Part shown: piece after piece, positions 43,200-50,880 of the stretch
Layout: each line of letters opens with the position of its first letter
How positions within the stretch are numbered: position 1 is the stretch's first letter
NCBI RefSeq assembly: GCF_003475325.1
Contig: NZ_QRQC01000011.1
Coordinates: forward strand, 1 to 64,000
Reading direction: 5' to 3'
DNA length: 64,000 nt
Origin: Collinsella sp. AF33-16
GTDB lineage: Bacteria > Actinomycetota > Coriobacteriia > Coriobacteriales > Coriobacteriaceae
The notes under the pieces: model-generated
The model's database searches: none
What the model saw: only the letters and a program-made list of their open reading frames with translations
Told to the model about the DNA's origin: nothing
Translations under genes and position numbers: made by a program

Positions 43200-43445
43200 A
43201 GGTGCTCCCTCCGTGCGATTCGTGCGCACTCGTTTTTCGCACCTTAGCGTACCCCACTTGAGCCCGCGGCGCAGAAACACCCCCGCAATAAGTTGGCCTT
43301 CAACTGATATATCACAAAATCGCTGTTCAGAGGTATCGTTGGACAGCGTAAAATAGGAGCGCTGACCGTGCTGGGAAACACGTACGAAACGTTTCCGGCA
43401 AACCACACGCGTGCAACATGCGCGCCTGATACGTTGGAGGCATCT

Positions 43446-44009
43446 ATGGGTCTGCTCGATTCGCTCAAGTCCACGTTCACTTCGTCGGGCGAGGCGTCCG
43501 TTCCGCCCGCAGCAAGCTTCGCCACCCGCGAAGGCGTCATCTACGCTCCCGTCAACGGCGTGCTCGTCAATCTGAGTGAGGTTCCCGACGAGACCATCGC
43601 CTCGGGCATGCTCGGCCAGGGCTACGGCATCGAGCCCATTACCGGCACCATTTACGCCCCCGCTAACGGCCGTATCGGCGCCACCACCGTCACCAACCAC
43701 TCCATCGGCATGATCACCGAGGACGGTCTTCGCGTGTTCATCCATGTTGGCCTGGGCACCGTGGAAATGAACGGCAAGGGTTTTGCCCGCTTTGTCGAGA
43801 TGGGTGACACGGTCAAGGCCGGCCAGCCGCTCATCAGCTTCGATCGCGAGGCCATCAAGGCCGCCGGCCACGAGGACATCGTGACCGTCATCATCTCCGA
43901 GCTCGATCGTCTTAAGAGCATCGACCATGTCGGCGAGTCCGGAACGCTTATCGGCGGCAACCCGCTCGTCAAACTGGGCGACCCGCTGCTGGTAGCCAAG
44001 ACCAAGTAG
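43446..44009 (+). CDS. PTS glucose EIIA domain protein (Crr-like)
   Basis: A 187-residue single-domain EIIA-Glc. The two active-site His residues are His85 (TNHSIG) and His100 (FIHVGLGTVEMNGKGF), the latter phosphorylated by HPr. The N-terminal 20 residues are an amphipathic-type extension. ATG 43446 follows GGAGGCATCT. It stands alone, and could phosphorylate EIIB partners elsewhere or serve as regulator; the orphan EIIC at 2163-3377 lacks its own EIIA. The gap 43200-43445 shows no gene. Confidence 0.93.
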   Translation: MGLLDSLKSTFTSSGEASVPPAASFATREGVIYAPVNGVLVNLSEVPDETIASGMLGQGYGIEPITGTIYAPANGRIGATTVTNHSIGMITEDGLRVFIHVGLGTVEMNGKGFARFVEMGDTVKAGQPLISFDREAIKAAGHEDIVTVIISELDRLKSIDHVGESGTLIGGNPLVKLGDPLLVAKTK

Positions 44010-44042
44010 CCAGGCCCCGCGCCACACAGCCAAAAGGCAACA

Positions 44043-44081
44043 CGAAAAGCGCCCACGAGCATTTGCCGTGGGCGCTTTTCG
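44043..44081. terminator. Terminator after the EIIA gene
   Basis: CGAAAAGCGCCCACG pairs perfectly with CGTGGGCGCTTTTCG. The plus-strand stem runs into CTTTTCGTTT, and the structure can work on both strands. Confidence 0.88.
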
Positions 44082-44189
44082 TTTGAAAAACCATCCCGCC
44101 AATGCCTTATCTGTATAGCCCAAATGAGCCGAGCTGCTAGAATATCGAACTGTATGGATAACTATCATTCAACCGTTATGGGAGGATAC

Positions 44190-45593
44190 GTGAACCGCAC
44201 CAAAATCGCGCAGCTTTACGCCGATGCCGAGTCGCTTGGCGGCCAGACCGTCACCGTCGCCGGCTGGGTCAAGTCCATCCGCGACATGAAGAACTTTGGC
44301 TTTGTTACGCTCAACGACGGCAGCTGCTTCCGCGACCTGCAGGTCGTCATGAACCGCGAGGCACTCGACAACTACGACGAGATCGCCCATCAAAACGTCT
44401 CGGCCGCACTCATTTGCACCGGCACCGTCAAGCTGACCCCCGATGCGCCCCAGCCCTTCGAGCTTTCTGCCACCTCCATCGAGGTCGAGGGCGTCAGCGC
44501 CCCGGATTACCCGCTGCAGAAGAAGCGCGCAACCGTCGAGTTCCTGCGCACCCAGCAGCACCTGCGCCCGCGCACCAACCTGTTCCGCGCCGTGTTCCGC
44601 ATCCGTTCTGTCGCGGCTGCCGCCATCCACCGCTTCTTCCAGGAGCAGGGCTTTGTCTACGTCAACACCCCCATCATCACCACGAGTGACTGCGAGGGCG
44701 CCGGCGAGATGTTCCGCGTGACCACGCTCGACCCCAAAAATCCGCCCCTCACCGAGTCCGGCGAGGTCGACTGGAGCCAGGACTTCTTTGGCAAGCACGC
44801 GAGCCTTACCGTGTCCGGCCAGCTCAATGCCGAAAACTTTGCCATGGCCTTTGGCGACGTGTACACCTTTGGCCCCACCTTCCGCGCCGAAAACTCCAAC
44901 ACCACGCGCCACGCCGCCGAGTTTTGGATGATCGAGCCCGAGATGGCCTTTGCCGACCTGAACGACTACATGGATAACGCCGAGGCCATGCTCAAGTACG
45001 TCCTTAAGGACGTTATGGCCACCTGCCCCGACGAGCTCAATATGCTCAACAAGTTTGTGGACAAGGGCCTGATCGAGCGCCTGGACCATGTGGCAAACTC
45101 CGACTTTGCCCGCGTTACCTACACCGAGGCTGTCGAAATCCTGGAGCAGGCAGTCGCTGCTGGCCACCAGTTTGATTACCCCGTCAGCTGGGGCATCGAC
45201 CTGCAGACCGAGCACGAGCGTTTCCTGACCGAGGAGCACTTTAAGCGACCGACCTTCGTAACCGACTACCCGGCCGAGATCAAGGCGTTCTACATGCGCA
45301 TGAACGAGGACGGCAAGACCGTCGCCGCCGCCGACTGCCTGGTTCCCGGTATCGGCGAGATTATCGGCGGCTCCCAGCGCGAGGAGCGCCTGGATCTGCT
45401 CGAGGCCCGCATCAAGGACCTGGGCATGAATCCCGAGCAGTACAAGTACTACCTTGACCTGCGCCGCTACGGTTCCTGCAAGCACGCCGGCTACGGCTTG
45501 GGCTTCGAGCGCTTGGTCATGTATCTGACCGGCGTGGGCAACATCCGCGACGTCCTGCCGCACCCGCGCACCGTGGGCAACGCCGACTTCTAA
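44190..45593 (+). CDS. asnS: Asparaginyl-tRNA synthetase
   Basis: A 467-residue class IIb synthetase that charges tRNA-Asn. An OB-fold anticodon domain (residues 1-110) is followed by the catalytic core: motif 2 ([21 protein letters not shown]) and motif 3 ([13 protein letters not shown]). The start chosen is GTG 44190, 3 bases after GGAGGATAC-type site, because it gives the normal length; upstream ATGs would add 4-22 unusual residues. Confidence 0.95.
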   Translation: MNRTKIAQLYADAESLGGQTVTVAGWVKSIRDMKNFGFVTLNDGSCFRDLQVVMNREALDNYDEIAHQNVSAALICTGTVKLTPDAPQPFELSATSIEVEGVSAPDYPLQKKRATVEFLRTQQHLRPRTNLFRAVFRIRSVAAAAIHRFFQEQGFVYVNTPIITTSDCEGAGEMFRVTTLDPKNPPLTESGEVDWSQDFFGKHASLTVSGQLNAENFAMAFGDVYTFGPTFRAENSNTTRHAAEFWMIEPEMAFADLNDYMDNAEAMLKYVLKDVMATCPDELNMLNKFVDKGLIERLDHVANSDFARVTYTEAVEILEQAVAAGHQFDYPVSWGIDLQTEHERFLTEEHFKRPTFVTDYPAEIKAFYMRMNEDGKTVAAADCLVPGIGEIIGGSQREERLDLLEARIKDLGMNPEQYKYYLDLRRYGSCKHAGYGLGFERLVMYLTGVGNIRDVLPHPRTVGNADF

Positions 45594-45634
45594 TCGCCAC
45601 AGCGCCACCGAACGCGTTCCAGCGCATCACGCCA

Positions 45635-45666
45635 GCGCCTCTCGGCAAGCCGAGGGGCGCTTTTTT
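45635..45666 (+). terminator. Terminator after asnS
   Basis: GCGCCTCTCGG / CCGAGGGGCGC stem followed by TTTTTT. The rest of the gap to the next gene (45667-45842) shows nothing certain. Confidence 0.93.
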
Positions 45667-45842
45667 CAACAGTATCCGTCAAGCTTTTGGCAAGATTTTG
45701 GTCAGTTGAGCAGGGCTGTTGAAAACTCGACCCGCCGCTTGCCGACGACTACCGACCGCCCGGAGTGTCCTGCACCCCTGGGAAAGCCCCGCGCCCTAGG
45801 CTCCATACCGTCGCCACCCAAAACGGAAAGGACGTGGACGCC

Positions 45843-46628
45843 ATGACCGAAACCGCTGTTGAAACTTACGAGACCACGACGAGGGGCGCCGCCTCGATGG
45901 CAGCCTATCGCGCCGTTCGCATCCTGCAATTATTAAGCGAAAACACCGGCGAGGACAAGGCCATGCTTTCCGATGAGTTGATCCGGCGTCTCGCCCATCC
46001 CGACGACCCCGCCCGCATGCCCATCTCGGCGGCGCGGCGCAGCATCTACACCGCCATCTCCGCACTTCGCCATGCCGGATACGAAATTGAATACAAGCGC
46101 GGCGTGGGGTATCGGCTCTTGACCCGTCCGCTCACCGACGAAGAGATCATCCGGCTCCACGGCATGGTCATGCGCAACCGCTCTACGCCCATCGCCATTC
46201 GAAAAAGCATGGCGCAGCACCTGGTCGCCATGGCGAGTGCCGACGTTCGCGGCTACCTCGATGCACCCGAGCCTGCTCCAAGCGCAGGCGACAAATCCAC
46301 CAAGGCCATACGCACGCCCGTCAAGCGCATCGATGCCTGCGAGCTCATCGAGCAGGCCATCGACCACGGAACCACGGTGAGTTTTGATATTTCGAGTGTC
46401 ACGGCACGCGGAGAGGTCGAAGTGGCGCGGATGACACTCCGGCCCTTTGCCATCAAGCAACGAGACGGCATCTCGTATTTGCTGGGAACGGTCTATGACG
46501 CGCGAGGCGCCGACGACACGCTGCGTACCGTTGAGATCGGCCGCATGAGAAACGTCACCACACGTCTCCTCGACGGCAAGAAGCTCTTCGCCGTCCTGGA
46601 CGAGGACGATGCCTCCTCCGCCGCATAA
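45843..46628 (+). CDS. Transcription regulator with HTH and WYL-like domain
   Basis: A 261-residue protein. Residues about 20-95 form a helix-turn-helix region with SAARRSIYTAISALRHAGYEIEYKRGVGYRL, as in DeoR/WYL regulators. The C-terminal half (ISSVTARGEVEVARMTLRPFAIKQRDGISYLLG) matches the WYL-domain pattern, which senses nucleic acid or small ligands. ATG 45843 follows GGAAAGGACG; the longer frame upstream is less likely. It precedes the ABC importer by 160 bases and could regulate it, by position only. Confidence 0.85.
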   Translation: MTETAVETYETTTRGAASMAAYRAVRILQLLSENTGEDKAMLSDELIRRLAHPDDPARMPISAARRSIYTAISALRHAGYEIEYKRGVGYRLLTRPLTDEEIIRLHGMVMRNRSTPIAIRKSMAQHLVAMASADVRGYLDAPEPAPSAGDKSTKAIRTPVKRIDACELIEQAIDHGTTVSFDISSVTARGEVEVARMTLRPFAIKQRDGISYLLGTVYDARGADDTLRTVEIGRMRNVTTRLLDGKKLFAVLDEDDASSAA

Positions 46629-46696
46629 GACCCTCCGCCGCCCATTCGACTACCCGTACCGCCCATCCGATTCTGTATTAAAAAACCCGCCAGGCT

Positions 46697-46724
46697 GTTG
46701 TAAAAATGGACATCAGCGCTACTA
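46697..46724 (+). promoter_or_regulatory. Probable promoter of the ABC importer operon
   Basis: TTGTAA (46697-46702), 16 bases, TACTAT (46719-46724), about 65 bases ahead of the lipoprotein start. A small GCACT/AGTGC hairpin lies in the leader. Confidence 0.45.
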
Positions 46725-46788
46725 TAGTTCCACTTGCACTTTGTCCCAGTGCAGTGTTTCCAGCCATTTTTATACTGGGGGTAATGAT

Positions 46789-47769
46789 ATGAAGGACATC
46801 ACCATCAGCCGCAGGAGCCTTCTGGTCTCCGCCGGTCTGCTCGCGCTCGCCCCGCTCGCCGGATGCGGCGGCAACTCTGGTTCCGGCTCTGCTGCCGCCG
46901 GTTCCGACTACACCATCGGCGTTCTGCAACTCACCGAGCACTCCGCACTCGATGCCGCCAACGACGGCTTTGTCAAGGCCATCAAGGAGAGCGGCCTTAA
47001 GGTCAAGATCGACCAGAAGAACGCCCAGAACGACCAGTCCACGTGTAAGTCCATTGCCGACAAGTTTGTGGGCGACAACGTCAACCTGATTTATGCCATC
47101 GCCACGCCCGCCGCGCAGGCTGCCGCCGGCGCCACGGCCGATATCCCCATCGTGGGCTGTGCCATCACCGACTACGCCGCCTCCGGCCTGGTCCAGGACA
47201 ACGACAAGCCCGGCACCAACGTCACGGGCGCTTCCGACCTCACCCCAGTCGCCGAGCAGCTCGAGATGATGCAGAAGGTCCTGCCCGACGTTAAAAAGGT
47301 CGGCCTGCTCTACTGCACCGCCGAGTCCAACTCCGACGTCCAGATCAAAGCCGCCAAGAAGGAGCTCAACAAGCTGGGCCTCGAGTACACCGATTTCACC
47401 GTCTCGAGCTCCAACGAGATTCAGTCCGTCGTCGAGTCTGCCGTGGGCAAGGTCGACGCGCTGTACTCCCCCACTGACAACACCATCGCCGCGGGCGCTT
47501 CGCAGGTCGGCCAGATCTGCAAGGAGAACAAGCTTCCCTTCGTGACTGGCGAGGAGGGCATGTGCATGGCCGGCGGCCTGTTCACCCTCTCCATCAATTA
47601 CGAGGATCTGGGCTACGCCGCGGGCGAGATGGCCGTCAAGATTCTGAAGGGCGAGGCCAAGCCCGAAGACATGCCTATCAAGCACCTCTCGAGCAAGGAC
47701 CTGGTCGTCGTCAAGAACGACGAGATGGCCGAGGCCCTGGGCATCGACCTTTCCGCTCTGGACGCGTAA
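46789..47769 (+). CDS. ABC importer substrate-binding lipoprotein, TrpX-like family
   Basis: A 326-residue lipoprotein. The signal peptide has an N-terminal SRRS and the lipobox LAGC (Cys25), so it is anchored outside the membrane. The mature part (YTIGVLQLTEHSALDAANDGF) is the type I periplasmic-binding fold of the PF04392/TrpX group, which binds tryptophan or other amino acids in characterised members. It heads an operon with a permease and ATPase. Substrate not determined. Confidence 0.9.
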   Translation: MKDITISRRSLLVSAGLLALAPLAGCGGNSGSGSAAAGSDYTIGVLQLTEHSALDAANDGFVKAIKESGLKVKIDQKNAQNDQSTCKSIADKFVGDNVNLIYAIATPAAQAAAGATADIPIVGCAITDYAASGLVQDNDKPGTNVTGASDLTPVAEQLEMMQKVLPDVKKVGLLYCTAESNSDVQIKAAKKELNKLGLEYTDFTVSSSNEIQSVVESAVGKVDALYSPTDNTIAAGASQVGQICKENKLPFVTGEEGMCMAGGLFTLSINYEDLGYAAGEMAVKILKGEAKPEDMPIKHLSSKDLVVVKNDEMAEALGIDLSALDA

Positions 47770-47836
47770 TGCTATACGCGGCATGCGTCTAGAGCCCGTG
47801 CTCGCGCTTTAGCTGCGTTATTCAATATCTGAGCCA

Positions 47837-47870
47837 CAGGGGCGGGCGCTGTAGACCGGCGTCCGCCCTG
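47837..47870 (+). promoter_or_regulatory. Hairpin between binding-protein and permease genes
   Basis: CAGGGGCGGGCG pairs with CGTCCGCCCTG and is followed by CTTGTTTC. It sits in a 200-base gap inside the operon and may cause partial termination or protect the 5' message, giving more binding protein than permease. Confidence 0.55.
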
Positions 47871-47972
47871 CTTGTTTCAGGTAAAACAAAACGTCTGTCC
47901 GCAGCTCTTCTATGCATTGTTACCGCTATTATGGTGAATCACGTGTCCACCCTATCCTAGGAGGTATGAAGC

Positions 47973-48896
47973 ATGCTCATTGCATTGCAGGGCGCCGTTT
48001 CGCAGGGCGTCCTCTGGGGCATTATGGTGCTTGGCGTGTTTATCACGTTCCGCCTGCTCGACATTCCCGATATGACCTGCGACGGCAGCTTTGCCCTCGG
48101 CGGCTGCGTCTGCGCTGTGCTCATCGTCAATAACAACGTCGACCCGCTGCTCGCCGTGCTGGCCGGTATGTGCGCCGGCGCCATCGCGGGTGCCGTCACG
48201 GGCATTTTGACCACCGTCTTCGAGATTCCCGCGATCCTCGCCGGAATCCTCACCCAGATCAGCCTGTGGTCCATCAACCTGCGCATCATGGGCAAGTCCA
48301 ATACGCCAATTCTTGCCAAGGGCACCGTGTTCTCGGCCGTCAGCAATATGACCGGTCTGCCGCAGTCCACCGTTGCCATCATCTTAGGCATCCTGCTCGC
48401 CGTGGCTATCGTTGCCATCCTGTATTGGTTCTTTGGCACCGAGATCGGCTCGGCGCTGCGCGCCACCGGCAACAACGAGTACATGATCCGCGCTCTGGGC
48501 GTCAACACCAACTCCACCAAGATGATCGCCCTCGTGCTCTCCAACGCCCTCATCGGCCTTTCGGGCGCGCTTATCTGCCAGAGCCAGAAGTATGCCGACA
48601 TTGGCATGGGCACCGGCGCCATCGTTATCGGTCTTGCCGCCATCGTCATCGGCGAGGTGCTCGGCCGCCTGCTGCCCGGCGGTCTCACGCAGTTTAGCGT
48701 CCGTCTTGCCTCCGCCGTCTTTGGCTCCGTGGTGTACTTCCTTATCCGCGCCATCGTGCTGCAGCTGGGCATGGACGCCAACGACATGAAACTGCTCTCT
48801 GCTGTGATTGTCGCCGTGGCCCTGTGCGTGCCCGTGGTTTGGGAGCGCTATAAGCTCCGCAGCTCCTACACGAAGGGAGATGAGGCAGATGCTTAA
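47973..48896 (+). CDS. ABC importer permease, TrpY-like
   Basis: A 307-residue permease with about eight membrane segments, resembling branched-chain amino acid/ribose type permeases (LDIPDMTCDGSFALGG; ALRATGNNEYMIRALGVN coupling loop). It follows AGGAGG. Its last codons overlap the ATPase start by 8 bases, so the two proteins are probably made together. It acts with the lipoprotein and ATPase on either side. Confidence 0.92.
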   Translation: MLIALQGAVSQGVLWGIMVLGVFITFRLLDIPDMTCDGSFALGGCVCAVLIVNNNVDPLLAVLAGMCAGAIAGAVTGILTTVFEIPAILAGILTQISLWSINLRIMGKSNTPILAKGTVFSAVSNMTGLPQSTVAIILGILLAVAIVAILYWFFGTEIGSALRATGNNEYMIRALGVNTNSTKMIALVLSNALIGLSGALICQSQKYADIGMGTGAIVIGLAAIVIGEVLGRLLPGGLTQFSVRLASAVFGSVVYFLIRAIVLQLGMDANDMKLLSAVIVAVALCVPVVWERYKLRSSYTKGDEADA

Positions 48897-49683
48897 GCTC
48901 TCGCACGTCAAGAAGACCTTTAACAAGGGCACCGTCACCGAGAAGCGCGCGCTCACCGGCGTCGACCTTACCCTCAACGACGGCGACTTTGTAACTGTGA
49001 TCGGCGGCAACGGCGCCGGCAAATCCACGCTGCTCAACATGATTGCCGGCGTATATCCGCTCGATTCGGGCGTTATCGAGCTCGACGGCACCGACATCTC
49101 GCGCCTGAGCGAGTCGCAGCGCGCCAAGTACCTGGGCCGCGTGTTCCAGGATCCCATGCGCGGCACCGCAGCCGACATGCAGATTGCCGAGAACTTGGCC
49201 CTCGCCAAGCGTCGCGGCCAGCGTCGCGGCCTTTCGTGGGGCGTCACCAAGGCCGAGAAGGACGAGTACGTTGAGTTGCTCAAGCGCCTGGACCTTGGCC
49301 TGGACACGCGCCTCAACGCCAAGGTCGGCCTGCTTTCGGGTGGCCAGCGCCAGGCACTCACGCTGCTCATGGCCACGCTCACCAAGCCGCGCTTGCTGCT
49401 GCTCGACGAGCACACCGCGGCACTCGACCCCAAGACCGCCTCTAAGGTGCTCAATCTGACCGAGGAGATTGTCGACGAGAACCACCTGACCACGCTCATG
49501 GTCACGCACAACATGAATGACGCCATCCGTCTGGGCAATCGCCTGATCATGATGCACGAGGGCCACGTTATCTACGACGTGGCGGGCGACGAGAAGAAGT
49601 CGCTCACCGTCGCCGACCTGCTGCAGAAGTTCGAGGAGGTCTCGGGCGGCGAGCTCGCCAACGACCGCATGCTGCTGAGCTAA
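48889..49683 (+). CDS. ABC importer ATPase, TrpZ-like
   Basis: A 264-residue ATPase with Walker A GGNGAGKST, the signature LSGGQRQ and Walker B LLLLDEHTA, where the usual signature-distal residues are conserved. The third residue of the D-loop region reads HTAALDPKT. ATG 48889 overlaps the permease stop; an ATG three codons earlier is possible. It energises the importer above. Confidence 0.94.
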   Translation: MLKLSHVKKTFNKGTVTEKRALTGVDLTLNDGDFVTVIGGNGAGKSTLLNMIAGVYPLDSGVIELDGTDISRLSESQRAKYLGRVFQDPMRGTAADMQIAENLALAKRRGQRRGLSWGVTKAEKDEYVELLKRLDLGLDTRLNAKVGLLSGGQRQALTLLMATLTKPRLLLLDEHTAALDPKTASKVLNLTEEIVDENHLTTLMVTHNMNDAIRLGNRLIMMHEGHVIYDVAGDEKKSLTVADLLQKFEEVSGGELANDRMLLS

Positions 49684-49720
49684 AACCTGCCAATAAGGGA
49701 CAGGTTTATTTTGGCAGGTT
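49684..49720. repeat. GGGACAGG hairpin repeat
   Basis: AACCTGCCAA pairs with TTGGCAGGTT around a loop containing GGGACAGG. It starts at the ATPase stop and could serve as a terminator on either strand. A decayed inverse copy lies at 18984-19018. Confidence 0.75.
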
Positions 49721-49737
49721 TTATCTGCGCAAACGTC

Positions 49738-49777
49738 AAAACCGCCGCAAAGGAACAGATACCTTTGCGACGGTTTT
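49738..49777. repeat. AACCGCC hairpin repeat
   Basis: AAAACCGCCGCAAAGG pairs with CCTTTGCGACGGTTTT around AACAGATA. It is related to the hairpins at 50786, 53517, 55534 and 57241. Confidence 0.75.
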
Positions 49778-49840
49778 CGCATATCATGTCGATAATCCAG
49801 CGTCAGCAGGAACCACTGGTTAAGAACTAAGGAAACTGCC

Positions 49841-49945
49841 ATGAGAAGACTCCTTCCCCGTCTTGCTTGACCGCCGCACTCCTTGCCGGCGTGCTCGCCG
49901 GCGGCCCAGCTTACGCCACCGCGGCCACCCCATCTCAAGTTATCG
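49841..49945 (+). pseudogene. Remnant of a secreted-protein gene (signal peptide only)
   Basis: AAGGA precedes ATG 49841, then MRRLLPRLA and a TGA stop. Shifting by one base continues as LTAALLAGVLAGGPAYATAA, a convincing hydrophobic core and cleavage region. About ten residues later a terminator begins. The reading is a frameshifted gene start whose body has been deleted. It could also be a chance signal-like sequence, but the ribosome site and terminator argue for a remnant. Nothing else is seen in the 335-base gap beyond repeats. Confidence 0.55.
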
Positions 49946-49975
49946 GCCCGTCCGATGTGATCGGACGGGCTTTTT
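49946..49975 (+). terminator. Terminator behind the secreted-protein remnant
   Basis: GCCCGTCCGA / TCGGACGGGC stem followed by TTTTT. Confidence 0.88.
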
Positions 49976-50018
49976 GGTGGGTATCATGGTTGAATGATCA
50001 TTAGGAGGTTTTCCCTAC

Positions 50019-50786
50019 ATGGAATTGTTTGAACCGATTCTTCATTTCTTTGAGCAGCGCTGGGTCCACAACATCATCTGGGCCGTCATCTTGGTAATAG
50101 TCACCGCCATCGCCGCCAAGGTGGCATCCAAGACCCTGCGCCACCTACTCAACCGAGACGACAACCCGCTTCCCGCATCGAGCATCTTCATCAACATCGC
50201 GCGTGCCGTCATTTGGATGATCGGCGGCAGCTTTATCCTCGACAACTGCTTTGGCATTAACGCAAACGCGCTCGTCGCCGCTCTTGGCGTCGGCGGCATC
50301 GCCATCTCGCTCGGCTTTCAGGACACGCTATCAAACCTTATCGGCGGCATGCAAGTGACCTTTATGGGCATCATCAAGCCCGGCGACAATATCGAGGTCG
50401 GCGGCGTGTCGGGCGTGGTCCAGGACATCACTTGGCGCCACACGACCATCGAGGACGCCTGCGGACAGACCATCATCGTCCCCAACTCCAACATCTCCAA
50501 GAACACACTCGTGCACCTCATGCCCTTTGGACGCGTTGTCGTTCCCGTCGCGGTGAAGGACACGTCAAAGTGGGACTCGCTCGATGCGCTGGCAGACGAG
50601 CTCGCCTGTGCCACCAAGGTCGCCGTTTCACCCATCTCGGGCTTTGACAAGGAACCCTACGTGCTCTTTAGCGAGATCGGCGACTTTGGCATTAAGGGTA
50701 AGATCATCTTTATCGTCAGTGACGACAGCACCACCTTTACGGCAGCCGACGCCTGCATCCGCGCCATCGCCCCCATCATCGCCTAA
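50019..50786 (+). CDS. Small-conductance mechanosensitive channel (MscS family)
   Basis: A 255-residue channel that opens under membrane tension to release solutes during osmotic downshock. Two to three N-terminal membrane segments precede the pore helix ALVAALGVGGIAISLGFQDTLSNL, rich in Gly/Ala. The beta domain follows (FMGIIKPGDNIEVGGVSGVV, IIVPNSNIS). ATG 50019 follows AGGAGG. It is a minimal member and appears to be a single gene. Confidence 0.93.
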   Translation: MELFEPILHFFEQRWVHNIIWAVILVIVTAIAAKVASKTLRHLLNRDDNPLPASSIFINIARAVIWMIGGSFILDNCFGINANALVAALGVGGIAISLGFQDTLSNLIGGMQVTFMGIIKPGDNIEVGGVSGVVQDITWRHTTIEDACGQTIIVPNSNISKNTLVHLMPFGRVVVPVAVKDTSKWDSLDALADELACATKVAVSPISGFDKEPYVLFSEIGDFGIKGKIIFIVSDDSTTFTAADACIRAIAPIIA

Positions 50787-50824
50787 AACCACCGCAAAGG
50801 GGACAGGCACCTTTGTGGTGGTTT
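50786..50824. repeat. GGGGACAGGCACC hairpin repeat
   Basis: AAACCACCGCAAAGG pairs with CCTTTGTGGTGGTTT around GGACAGGCA. It begins at the MscS stop and may also end its transcript. Confidence 0.82.
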
Positions 50825-50880
50825 CGCATCGTGGTACCATGGTTCATATCGTTGTTTAAACGACTAAGGGAGTAGACACC

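Noticed and set aside
43200..44168. Upstream extension of the esterase frame to 623 codons
   Set aside because: The extension runs antisense through the EIIA gene. ATG 43199 has a strong ribosome site and gives the family length.
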